Shown: piece by piece, positions 13,928 to 20,708 of the stretch | How positions within the stretch are numbered: position 1 is the stretch's first letter | How the letters are laid out: every line of letters begins with the position of its first letter | Source: Candidatus Acetothermia bacterium | GTDB taxonomy: Bacteria; Bipolaricaulota; Bipolaricaulia; Bipolaricaulales; Bipolaricaulaceae | Reading direction: 5' to 3' | Length of the DNA stretch: 22,454 nucleotides | Assembly: GCA_023255835.1 (NCBI GenBank) | Contig: JAGDVW010000007.1 | Coordinates: 1-22,454 of the forward strand | Program-made: the position numbers and the translations under genes | The notes under the pieces: generated by a model | Database searches by the model: none | Seen by the model: only the letters and a program-made list of their open reading frames with translations | Told to the model about the DNA's origin: nothing

Positions 13928-15231
13928 GGCCCACCTCCCCCAAGGAGCTCAAAGTAGCGACGCACAACCTCCCGCAGGGCCGGAGGAAGAGAAGCTTCCT
14001 TGAGGAGGAGCTCCACCTCCTGAGGAGTTGGTGGAGCCCCTTCTGCGGGGCTTTCGGAGGGCGGCTCGCCGGGAAGGGCCAGGGCCACGCCAGTCCGCAC
14101 CGGACCCTCCCCCGCCCGCACCGCCGTCCCCACCGCTTCCTCAGGCCTTTCCCATTCCCGAGGGGTGCCGGGCTGCACGGGAGCACCCGGCTCAAAACCC
14201 ACGCCTAGGCCCAGCCCCTCACCTTTCCCCTCCAACTCCGGCCGGAGGGCCGGTTCCGCCTCCGTATCCATGAGGATTTCACCCCCTGGCCGCCCACCTT
14301 CTCCAGGGGAAACCCTCGCTCCCTCAACCCCCAAAGCCTCCTGGGGCCTTTCCCCCTCAGAGGGTTGCAAAGAAGCGGAGAGCTCGGCCTGAAGAGAAGA
14401 AATGCCTTCCAGGGCGGTCTCGACCAAGGCCTGGGCCTTCTCCAGCTCCTCCCGCCCGGGAGCAAGGGCCTCGGCCAGGGCCGCGCGCAGATCCGGCCGG
14501 CCCAGTTCTTGCAAAATCCCCCCGACCTCCGAAGCAACCTCGGCCAAGGAGCCCGCCTGGGAAGCCTGGGCGAGCAGCTCCGCCAAACGCCGAAGAAGCC
14601 CCTCCTCTTGGGCGAGCCTCTGCACCGCCTCCTCTTGGGACACCCCTTCCCCGAAAAGGAGGGAGAGCGCTGAAGGGGCAGGAGAACCGGCGAACTCGGG
14701 CGGAAGCTTGGGGATCGATGGCGCCCCCAAAGGCGTCGACCGCCCCTCGGAAGCGGATCCAGCGAGGGCCAAAGCGGTTTCCTTAGAAGGGGCAGGAAGC
14801 TCTAAAACCCCCATAGGAGGTCCAGCGGGAAGGAGGAAAAGGGGGACCAAAATCAAAGGGAAAGCGAGAGAGAGGATCTCGGGGAAAAGAAGGCGGGAAG
14901 GGCGAGGCTTACAATTTAAAAGTGCGGCGAGGAACGCAGGATTTCCCCGGCGCAGGGCCGCGGAAAGGCCGGCCAGCCGCCCGCCCATCCCGAGCCTCCG
15001 GCCGCACCAAAAAAGTTTTTTCTCCATATCCAGGGGCCAAAGGAGGGCAAAAAGCGGAGGAAGAGAGAAAAGCCCAAAGAGGAAAGGGGAAACGGAAAGG
15101 CTGAGGAGGCGGATCCCGTGGAGGAAAAGGAGGGCGAGGAATGAGGAGAACCCAGCGGCCAAAAGGAAGCGCCGGAGGCGCAGAAAAAGGCCCACCCTCT
15201 TTAGGATCCTCTCCGCCCTCGCCAGATCCAA
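13924..15231 (-). CDS. Membrane protein with long Ala/Glu/Pro-rich tail (435 aa)
   Basis: No family recognised; the position in the operon resembles that of DUF4175-like membrane proteins, but I cannot confirm this. Two adjacent helices (about 23-45 and 47-68) and a third (about 115-138) anchor it. From about 140 on it is hydrophilic: a probable coiled coil (LLRRLAELLAQASQAGSLAEVASEVG, then a LEKAQALVETALEGISSLQAELSAS-like stretch) followed by a low-complexity Pro/Gly/Glu segment and a short C-terminal helix (PPALREVVRRYFELL). The frame is open 88 codons upstream with no homology. TTG 15231 is chosen: GGGGTGA lies 7 bases before it, and it overlaps the upstream gene by 31 bases. GTG 15195 is an alternative giving a 423-residue protein. 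Confidence 0.72.
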   Translation of the reverse strand: MDLARAERILKRVGLFLRLRRFLLAAGFSSFLALLFLHGIRLLSLSVSPFLFGLFSLPPLFALLWPLDMEKKLFWCGRRLGMGGRLAGLSAALRRGNPAFLAALLNCKPRPSRLLFPEILSLAFPLILVPLFLLPAGPPMGVLELPAPSKETALALAGSASEGRSTPLGAPSIPKLPPEFAGSPAPSALSLLFGEGVSQEEAVQRLAQEEGLLRRLAELLAQASQAGSLAEVASEVGGILQELGRPDLRAALAEALAPGREELEKAQALVETALEGISSLQAELSASLQPSEGERPQEALGVEGARVSPGEGGRPGGEILMDTEAEPALRPELEGKGEGLGLGVGFEPGAPVQPGTPREWERPEEAVGTAVRAGEGPVRTGVALALPGEPPSESPAEGAPPTPQEVELLLKEASLPPALREVVRRYFELLGGGGP

Positions 15232-15794
15232 GGGATGCTCACCCCGCTTAGGCCAAGATAAAGGGCCAAACCCGCGGCCGCGCCCCGCCCCTCCCAAAGG
15301 GCGGGAAGGACCCAAAGCCCGCTCACAAAGGGAGCAAAGAACAGGGGAAGCACGTTCGCCAAGACCAAACCCCCGTATTTCACGACAAACCTCAACCCTT
15401 CCGATCTTACCACCGCGGGAAGGCCATACCCAGCAGAAGTCCACACAAACCCATGGGCGAGCAAAAAGAGGAGGGAAAGGGAAAACGCGGGCCAATCGCT
15501 CCCGGTTTCCACGCGGTGGACGAGAAGGAACGGCAAAGCCAGGGCCAAGGCCGTGGCGGTGAAGAAAAAAAGGCGGAGGAGCCGGGCGTGCGGGCGGAAA
15601 CCTCCATAGCCTCGTTCGACCTCCCCGATCTGCAGGGAAAGGATGCCTTGGAGGAAGACGAGGACTTGGAGGAAAAGGGTGCGTCCCACCGTGGGCTCAG
15701 GCCAAAGGAGGGAAACGGGGAGGGCGGCTCCGGAGAGGATGGCAAAACCGTGGAAGGGCGTGACCAAAGGCGGAGGAAGGGCGGGGAGCCTCAT
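15201..15794 (-). CDS. Multi-pass membrane protein of unknown function (197 aa)
   Basis: Hydrophobic protein with about six predicted helices, including GFAILSGAALPVSLLW, RTLFLQVLVFLQGILSL, LRLFFFTATALALALPFLLV, FSLSLLFLLAHGFVW, GLVLANVLPLFFAPFV and GLALYLGLSGVSI. No motif I know of is present. ATG 15794 overlaps the stop of the upstream gene by 4 bases (ATGA), which fixes the start against longer frames. Being locked between other membrane proteins of the MoxR/VWA operon, it is likely an integral subunit or assembly factor of the same membrane complex. The gene is well supported; the function is not. Confidence 0.75.
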   Translation of the reverse strand: MRLPALPPPLVTPFHGFAILSGAALPVSLLWPEPTVGRTLFLQVLVFLQGILSLQIGEVERGYGGFRPHARLLRLFFFTATALALALPFLLVHRVETGSDWPAFSLSLLFLLAHGFVWTSAGYGLPAVVRSEGLRFVVKYGGLVLANVLPLFFAPFVSGLWVLPALWEGRGAAAGLALYLGLSGVSIPWIWRGRRGS

Positions 15795-16957
15795 GGGAGG
15801 AGGACGCGCCACACCTCCGTTTCGTGCCCTTTTTGGGAAAGGAGGGCGCGCTGGACGCGGGCCTCCTCCCAGGGGAGGCGGAGGACTTGGGTCAGCCAAT
15901 TGGGCGGCGGGGAGGGCTCAGCGGCTAGTTCTGGCCCGGGTTTTTCCGCGAGGCGTAAGAAAAAGCGGGGGCGGCCGGGGGTGAGGCCCGCCTCCGTCCG
16001 CCATCCCTCTGGGGTGTACACCCACCGCACGTCCAGCCCTTCCCAACCCCGCGCGGGCAAGACCTCCACCCAGAACCCGGGAAGCCCCCACGCCTCCTCC
16101 CGCCGGGAAACCGCTCCGCATAACTCCAAACAAAACCGGTCAACACTCTTGCACTCAACGCCGACGAAGACCAGAAATATGTGAGCGACGGTTTCTCGAA
16201 AAACCCCATAAAACAGGGAAAAAGCGAGAAAAACCACGAGGAACCCCAGAAAAACCCAGGTATTTCCCCGGGCGAAGCGGCTGAGGACCGGGCCAAGGCC
16301 GAAGAGGTAAAAGAGGAGGCCGGGGACGAGGGCGGACCAAAGGGGCGGGGAGGGACGCTGCCCCCGCAGGTGGGAAAAGAACGCCTCCGAGGAGAAGGAA
16401 ACCGAGCAAGGTGTGGAAATCTCCGCAGTTCCCCCGAGGAAGGCCGCCCAAGCCCGCACCGCGGCCAAAGCCCCCGCAGAAAGGGGAACGCCCACAAAAA
16501 GCTTGGAGAAAGGCCAAAGAAGAAGGGGATCAGTGGGGAAATCCAGGGGGGAAAGAAGGACATCCACCGGCTCCGGGGGAGGGCCGAGGCCCGCCCGCAG
16601 CCGCTCCGCAGAAAGGTTCAGGGGGAAATCCCGAGCGAACACCACCCCACTTTCCGCGAAAACCTCCACCCGCAGGCTCGTCATGCCCAGGGGCACCGGC
16701 CAAGGAAGGACCAGGCGCGTTCGCCCGAAAGGAGCAAGGAAAACGGGGAGCTCAGCGGTGTATCGCGCCTCCCCCCGCCAGGGCGAGCCGATCCCCGCGG
16801 AAACCCGGATTGCCCCGGAAAAAGGCTGGGGATCGAGGTTCTCCAGGGAAAGCCAAAGGGGATTAACCGCGGAGACCACGGCCCTCCCCGCCCAGCCCAC
16901 CTCCACCCCCACCTCCAACGCCAAGGCGGGGAGGGCGAAAAGGAGGAGGAAAATCAT
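15791..16957 (-). CDS. Exported, membrane-anchored protein of unknown function (388 aa)
   Basis: Residues 1-13 form a short signal peptide (MIFLLLFALPALA). About 14-120 is a beta-rich extracytoplasmic domain (SLENLDPQPFSGAIRVSAGIGSP-like strands). Next is an alpha/beta stretch (DVLLSPLDFPTDPLLLWPFSKLFVGVP) that recalls the amidotransferase-like folds in the downstream VWA proteins. Two to three membrane helices lie at about 205-265 (LVPGLLFYLFGLGPVL, WVFLGFLVVFLAFSLFYG). A C-terminal beta-rich domain ends the protein. The ATG overlaps the recombinase stop by 4 bases (ATGA) and has no clear Shine-Dalgarno, so translation probably depends on coupling. The family is not recognised. Confidence 0.75.
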   Translation of the reverse strand: MIFLLLFALPALALEVGVEVGWAGRAVVSAVNPLWLSLENLDPQPFSGAIRVSAGIGSPWRGEARYTAELPVFLAPFGRTRLVLPWPVPLGMTSLRVEVFAESGVVFARDFPLNLSAERLRAGLGPPPEPVDVLLSPLDFPTDPLLLWPFSKLFVGVPLSAGALAAVRAWAAFLGGTAEISTPCSVSFSSEAFFSHLRGQRPSPPLWSALVPGLLFYLFGLGPVLSRFARGNTWVFLGFLVVFLAFSLFYGVFRETVAHIFLVFVGVECKSVDRFCLELCGAVSRREEAWGLPGFWVEVLPARGWEGLDVRWVYTPEGWRTEAGLTPGRPRFFLRLAEKPGPELAAEPSPPPNWLTQVLRLPWEEARVQRALLSQKGHETEVWRVLLP

Positions 16958-17571
16958 TGGGGAAGGCCGTTCACCGCCTCGAAGGCATCGTAGGAAAGGA
17001 CGTCGGCGTAGACCTGGGTCGTGCGGATGGAGGCGTGCCCAAGCTGCTTTTGTACGAGCCGCAGGTTGAACTTGGAGGCCCGGTAAAGGAGGGAAGCGTA
17101 AGTGTGGCGGCAGGAGTGGATGGTGAAGCGCTCGGGAAGGCCGGCCTTTTTGGCGTAGCGTTTGAAAAGGAGCCAGAGGGCCTGGCGGGTGAGGGGTCCA
17201 CCTCTGGGGGAGAGGAAAAGGTAATCAGCCGGACCTGTGGGTTCGCCCACGAGTTTCTTCCACTCCAAAAACTCCAGGAGGTGCTTGCGGAGGGGTTCGC
17301 CGATGTGGACGCTTCGGATCTTTCCGCCCTTCCCCCGCCGGACGATGATCGCGCCTTGTCCGGGCTCCAAAAGGAGGTCCCCGACCTTGAGTTGGGCGAT
17401 TTCGGAGGCGCGAAGCCCGGCATCCAGGGCCACATGGAGGACGGCCCAATCCCGGACCGGCCCCTTTTTTCCGCGGCGGAGGGCCTCTTCCGCGGCCTTG
17501 CGGGCCACGCTCTTCAGCCGGTGCACCTGCTCAGGGGTCATGAAGTCCTCCAGGGTCAGCTGGAGCGGCAC
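16954..17571 (-). CDS. Single-domain tyrosine recombinase (XerC/D-like catalytic domain, 205 aa)
   Basis: Cuts and rejoins DNA through a phosphotyrosine intermediate. All catalytic residues are present: Arg54 in AGLRASEIAQL, Lys84 (or Lys81) in RGKGGK, His152 and Arg155 in HSCRH, His179 in LGHASI, and the nucleophile Tyr188 in TTQVYAD. At 205 aa it lacks the roughly 90-residue N-terminal SAM-like core-binding domain of XerC/D, so it must grip DNA differently or need a partner. GTG 17571 has GGAGG 4 bases upstream; ATG 17541, also with GGAGG, is an alternative that removes 10 residues. It is the first gene of an eight-gene overlapping operon with MoxR and VWA proteins, an unusual place for a recombinase. 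An inverted repeat lies about 100 bases upstream. Confidence 0.92.
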   Translation of the reverse strand: MPLQLTLEDFMTPEQVHRLKSVARKAAEEALRRGKKGPVRDWAVLHVALDAGLRASEIAQLKVGDLLLEPGQGAIIVRRGKGGKIRSVHIGEPLRKHLLEFLEWKKLVGEPTGPADYLFLSPRGGPLTRQALWLLFKRYAKKAGLPERFTIHSCRHTYASLLYRASKFNLRLVQKQLGHASIRTTQVYADVLSYDAFEAVNGLPQ

Positions 17572-17589
17572 CGTCCCTCCTTTCTTTCC

Positions 17590-17614
17590 TTGACAGAAGG
17601 CGCGTCAAACTTTA
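17590..17614 (-). promoter_or_regulatory. Probable operon promoter with TTGAC-N9-GTCAA repeat
   Basis: On the minus strand TAAAGT (17614-17609) is a possible -10 box with a start near 17602 and a leader of about 31 bases containing AGGAGG. TTGAC (17590-17594) and GTCAA (17604-17608) flank that start as an inverted pair. The same half-sites occur in the larger palindrome at 17672-17695. No good -35 box is seen. Confidence 0.35.
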
Positions 17615-17671
17615 CCAAAGATCGGAGCCGCGGGGAAACCCCTTCCTTCCGCATTTCCCGTGAAGGCTGTC

Positions 17672-17695
17672 TTGACAAAAGATCCCTTTTGTCAA
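17672..17695. repeat. Perfect inverted repeat upstream of the recombinase operon
   Basis: TTGACAAAAG (17672-17681), centre ATCC, then CTTTTGTCAA (17686-17695): 10-base arms without mismatch. It is AT-rich in a GC-rich setting and lies in the 165-base gap between the HD gene stop and the recombinase start. It could be an operator for a dimeric regulator or a recombination core site; 9-base arms with a 6-base centre, GATCCC, would suit a Xer-type site. It is not a good terminator, having no GC-rich stem and no T-run. Confidence 0.7.
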
Positions 17696-17736
17696 CTGAT
17701 CGGGGGTGGACACCCGGCCGCGCCCGCATCGGCCCC

Positions 17737-18489
17737 CTAGTCCAGGGCATAGCGCTCGATGATCTTTTTCTCCTCACCCTCCACCTCCGCGGAAAGCTCG
17801 ATGTAGTCTTTAAGCCCGGAGGTGAGGAGCTTCTCCCGAAAAAGGGAATCCAGTTGAAAAATCCCGGCGGAGTTGGTCATGCGCACGTGGATGTGCACGG
17901 GTTTTTCCTTCCCCTTTTTCACCTCCACCTTCTCGATGGCCAGGGCGGAGACGGAGTGGATGGTGGGCCTTCCCACCTGGAAGGGGATGCGGGCCCGGCC
18001 CTTCTCCATATCCAGGGCATCCGCTACCTTCAGGACCCCGGCCTCGAGGGTGAGGGGGCGGGCCTCCCGCCGGTGGGCGTAGACCGCGTGCAGAACATCG
18101 GCGATGATTTGGGTCTTCGCCGGCTCCTCGTAAATCCCGGCCAGGAGCTCATCGGCCAGCTGGGCGGCCAAAACGAGGGAGAGGTTTTCGTGCTCGTCGC
18201 GGTGGATGGCGTGGCCGATGTCGTGGAGGGCCGCGGCCAGGGTCACCACCACCTCCGCGTCCTCCGGGGAAAGGCCGTGGTCCAGAACCCCGGGCCGCAC
18301 CCCGGCCTCCAAAAGGAGCCGCAGGAGCTTCAGAGAGAGGCGCATGACGATGCGCACATGCACGGGCCCGTGGTCGTTTATCCCAAGACGGGTGATGGCG
18401 GTGACGTTGGAACAGGCCCAAAGGGCCTTGAGGCGGGCACAGCCCTCGATGGCCCGCCGAAGTTTCACGAGCTTCTCGTTGGGCATCAT
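17737..18489 (-). CDS. HD-domain metal-dependent phosphohydrolase (250 aa)
   Basis: The HD-superfamily metal site is complete: His40/His44 in NDHGPVH, the His89-Asp90 pair in ALHDIGH, further histidines at 93, 96 and 100 (AIHRDEH), and Asp in KVADALDME near 170. The N-terminal part is helical; the C-terminal 75 residues form a beta-rich tail (VHIHVRMTNSAGIFQLD). Related proteins hydrolyse nucleotides or other phosphoesters, but the substrate cannot be told. ATGATG at the start overlaps the stop of the MerR-like gene, so either ATG (18489 or 18486) may serve; translational coupling is very likely. The two genes form a bicistron that precedes the recombinase operon on the same strand. Confidence 0.9.
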   Translation of the reverse strand: MMPNEKLVKLRRAIEGCARLKALWACSNVTAITRLGINDHGPVHVRIVMRLSLKLLRLLLEAGVRPGVLDHGLSPEDAEVVVTLAAALHDIGHAIHRDEHENLSLVLAAQLADELLAGIYEEPAKTQIIADVLHAVYAHRREARPLTLEAGVLKVADALDMEKGRARIPFQVGRPTIHSVSALAIEKVEVKKGKEKPVHIHVRMTNSAGIFQLDSLFREKLLTSGLKDYIELSAEVEGEEKKIIERYALD

Positions 18490-18935
18490 GAAATTTTCAG
18501 GTCGCGCCAGCGTTCCCACCAGGCCTTCTGTCCCGTTTGGGCTTGAAGCCTGGCCTCAAGCAACCGCACCCGCTCCGAAAGGTCCCGCACCTCCTGGGCC
18601 AGGTGCTCCACCAGGGCCCGCCACCCTTCATCCCCCTTCCCTCCCACTTTTTCCTGGTTTTTTCCTGTTTCGCCTAAATGTCGAGCGTTGGCCTCTTCGT
18701 CTGATTCTAGTCGGAAGCGCAAAAGGTTGGACGCTTCCTTAAGGGTATGCCCGGTTTCGCACAAAGCCTGGAGGTCCCGGAGGAGGCGGAGGCCCTCCTC
18801 GGTGAGGAGGAGTTGGTTATTGGGGCCGCGGCGGAGATGGGGAAGGAGGAGGTCACGGATGGCCTCGATCCTGTTCCGCACTTGGTTTTCCGTGGTAAGA
18901 CCAAGGATGGAAACGAGTTCCCGCACGGTGTACAC
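18486..18935 (-). CDS. MerR-like winged-helix regulator with coiled-coil tail (149 aa)
   Basis: Residues 1-75 form a MerR-type winged helix: YTVRELVSILGL, a recognition region QVRNRIEAIRDLL, and the wing RRGPNNQLLLTEEGLRLLRDL. Residues 82-105 are a polar linker, and about 105-140 a heptad-like coiled coil (VEHLAQEVRDLSERVRLLEARLQAQ) for dimerisation. No metal- or ligand-binding cysteines are present. GTG 18935 is chosen because GGGGGTGA precedes it and the winged helix begins there; the frame is open far upstream without homology. Its stop overlaps the HD gene. It is divergent from mutL across 108 bases that include direct repeats TTCGCCC (18950-18956 and 18959-18965), a possible site of self-control. 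Confidence 0.82.
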   Translation of the reverse strand: MYTVRELVSILGLTTENQVRNRIEAIRDLLLPHLRRGPNNQLLLTEEGLRLLRDLQALCETGHTLKEASNLLRFRLESDEEANARHLGETGKNQEKVGGKGDEGWRALVEHLAQEVRDLSERVRLLEARLQAQTGQKAWWERWRDLKIS

Positions 18936-18966
18936 CGGTTTCACCCCCTTTCGCCCGCTTCGCCCA

Positions 18967-18995
18967 AGGGTAGGAAGACCCGCTCCGGAAAGCAA
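18967..18995 (-). promoter_or_regulatory. Candidate promoter of the MerR-HD pair
   Basis: On the minus strand TTGCTT (18995-18990), 17 bases, TACCCT (18972-18967). Both boxes are partial matches. The direct repeat TTCGCCC lies between the -10 box and the start codon. Confidence 0.35.
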
Positions 18996-19030
18996 GAACC
19001 CCCGGGGTCGCCCGCGCTTGGGGAAGGCCC

Positions 19031-19036
19031 TAAAGT
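19031..19036 (+). promoter_or_regulatory. -10 box TAAAGT of mutL (leaderless type)
   Basis: TAAAGT lies 7 bases before the ATG at 19044, with TGGGGGG in between rather than a Shine-Dalgarno. The -35 region is not recognisable. Confidence 0.4.
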
Positions 19037-19043
19037 TGGGGGG

Positions 19044-20705
19044 ATGGGGCGCATTCACCGGCTTTCCGAGGAGGTCATTCAAAAGATCGCGGCCGGGGAG
19101 GTGGTGGACCGGCCGGCCTCCGTCCTCAAGGAACTCGTGGAGAACTGCATCGACGCCGGGGCCACCAAAATTCGGGTGGAGATAGAGCGCGGCGGAATTT
19201 CCCGCGTTTTGGTCACCGACGATGGCGTGGGCATGAGCCCGGAGGAGATGCACCTTGCCATCGAACGGCACACCACAAGCAAAATCTCGCAAGAAGAGGA
19301 CCTTCGCCACATCCGCACTTTGGGCTTCCGCGGCGAGGCCTTGGCCGCCATCTGTGCCGTGGCCCGGGTGCGCCTGATCTCCCGCACGCCCGAAGCGGCC
19401 GAAGGGTACGAGCTTTGGGTGGAGGGCGGCCGGGTGGGGGCAGGAAAGCCCGCGGCCCATCCCGTGGGCACCACGGTGGAAGTGCGCGACCTTTTCTTCA
19501 ACGTCCCGGCCCGGCGAAAGTTCCTCTCCACCCCAGCGGCGGAAGCCCGCAAATGCTTGGAACTCCTGCGCCACCTGGCCCTGGCCCATTTCGATCGTGG
19601 TTTCCTCGTGTTTTCCGAGGGCCGGAAAGTATTGGAAGTCCCGCCCACGCGGGCCCCGCTTTCCCGCATTTCCCAGATCTATGGCGAGGCCTTGGCCCGA
19701 AAACTCATCGCTGTGGACATGGAGGAACCCGGTTACCGATTGCACGCCTTTTTCTCCCCGCCGGAACTTTCTCAGGCAACGCGGGCCGATCAGCACCTTT
19801 TCTTAAACCGAAGGCCCGTGCGGCTGGGGAACCTTTCCGTGCCCATCTATCAAGCTTATTCCCGCTTCCTTGGCCGCGGCCAGCATCCCCTCTTTTTCCT
19901 CTTCCTCGAGGTCGATCCTGAGATCGTGGACGTGAACGTGCACCCCAAGAAGGAAGAGGTGCGTTTCCAAAACGAGGAAGCGGTTATGGACATTTTGCGG
20001 CGGGCAGCGCTGCGGGCCTTGGGGGCTTTCACCCCCACTTGGACGGGGAAAACCACGCCCACCACATTTCCGGCGACCAAACCCGACGAGAAGCCCCCCG
20101 GGCCCGCTGTCGAAGAGGAGGAGCTCATAAGCTTTGGGCCATCCCAGAGGGCTTGGCGCGTTTTGGGCCAGGTGCAAAGGTCGTTCATCGTGGTGGAAAC
20201 CGAAGAAGGCCTGGAGATCGTGGACCAGCATGTGGCTCACGAGCGCGTCCTCTTCGAAAAATTCCGGGATGGAGCGGAAATCGAGGTCCAAAAATTCCTC
20301 ATCCCCGTGCAGGTGGAGTTCCCCTTCGATCAAGCGGAGGCCCTGCGGGAGGCCATCCCTGCCCTGCGTAATCTCGGGGTGGAGCTCGAGCCCTTCGGGC
20401 GGAATGCTTTCCTCGTGCGGGGCTGGCCCTTGGCCTTGGCGGAGCGCCAGGCGAGGCTGGGCTTTTCCGAACCCCTTCGGGCGGTGGCCACGCTTTGGCG
20501 GGCGGGAAACCGCGAGCTTTTGGAGCTCTGGCGGGAGGTGGCCTGTGCCGCGGCCATCCGGGCAGGGGAAGAGCTTTCCCCTGCGGAGCAGGAAGCCCTC
20601 ATCGCCGCCTGGAAGGAAACGAAGGAGCCGGCCCGCTGCCCCCACGGCCGGCCCATCGCTGTGAAACTCACCTTCCCCGAAATCCGGGAGAAACTGGGGC
20701 GCTGA
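19044..20705 (+). CDS. mutL: DNA mismatch repair protein MutL
   Basis: Matchmaker ATPase of mismatch repair, 553 aa. The N-terminal GHKL ATPase has ELVENCIDAGA with catalytic Glu33 (most MutL proteins read ENSLDAGA), DDGVGM (59-64) and TLGFRGEAL (92-100). The transducer domain carries VDVNVHPKKEEVRF (295-308). After a short linker (about 330-370) the C-terminal dimerisation domain has an endonuclease motif, DQHVAHE then E (394-405), plus ACAAAIRAG and CPHGRP. This is the nicking type of MutL found in bacteria without MutH. The usual third-position alanine of DQHA is valine here. The long frame from 18747 is discarded: homology starts at ATG 19044, 7 bases after TAAAGT. It converges on cysS with a 3-base gap. 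Confidence 0.97.
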   Translation: MGRIHRLSEEVIQKIAAGEVVDRPASVLKELVENCIDAGATKIRVEIERGGISRVLVTDDGVGMSPEEMHLAIERHTTSKISQEEDLRHIRTLGFRGEALAAICAVARVRLISRTPEAAEGYELWVEGGRVGAGKPAAHPVGTTVEVRDLFFNVPARRKFLSTPAAEARKCLELLRHLALAHFDRGFLVFSEGRKVLEVPPTRAPLSRISQIYGEALARKLIAVDMEEPGYRLHAFFSPPELSQATRADQHLFLNRRPVRLGNLSVPIYQAYSRFLGRGQHPLFFLFLEVDPEIVDVNVHPKKEEVRFQNEEAVMDILRRAALRALGAFTPTWTGKTTPTTFPATKPDEKPPGPAVEEEELISFGPSQRAWRVLGQVQRSFIVVETEEGLEIVDQHVAHERVLFEKFRDGAEIEVQKFLIPVQVEFPFDQAEALREAIPALRNLGVELEPFGRNAFLVRGWPLALAERQARLGFSEPLRAVATLWRAGNRELLELWREVACAAAIRAGEELSPAEQEALIAAWKETKEPARCPHGRPIAVKLTFPEIREKLGR

Positions 20706-20708
20706 AGA

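Noticed and set aside
14402..15562. Long plus-strand frame of 386 codons opposite the MoxR operon
   Set aside because: Its translation is almost all Arg, Lys, Pro, Ser and Gly, as expected from the complement of GC-rich coding DNA, and it lies wholly opposite well-supported minus-strand genes.
17672..17695. Inverted repeat as an intrinsic terminator of the HD gene
   Set aside because: The stem is AT-rich and no T-run follows on the minus strand, so an operator or recombination site fits better.
18747..19043. N-terminal extension of mutL of 99 codons
   Set aside because: It lies opposite the MerR-like gene, has no homology to MutL, and the conserved start GRIHRLSEEVIQKIAAGEVV begins at 19044.
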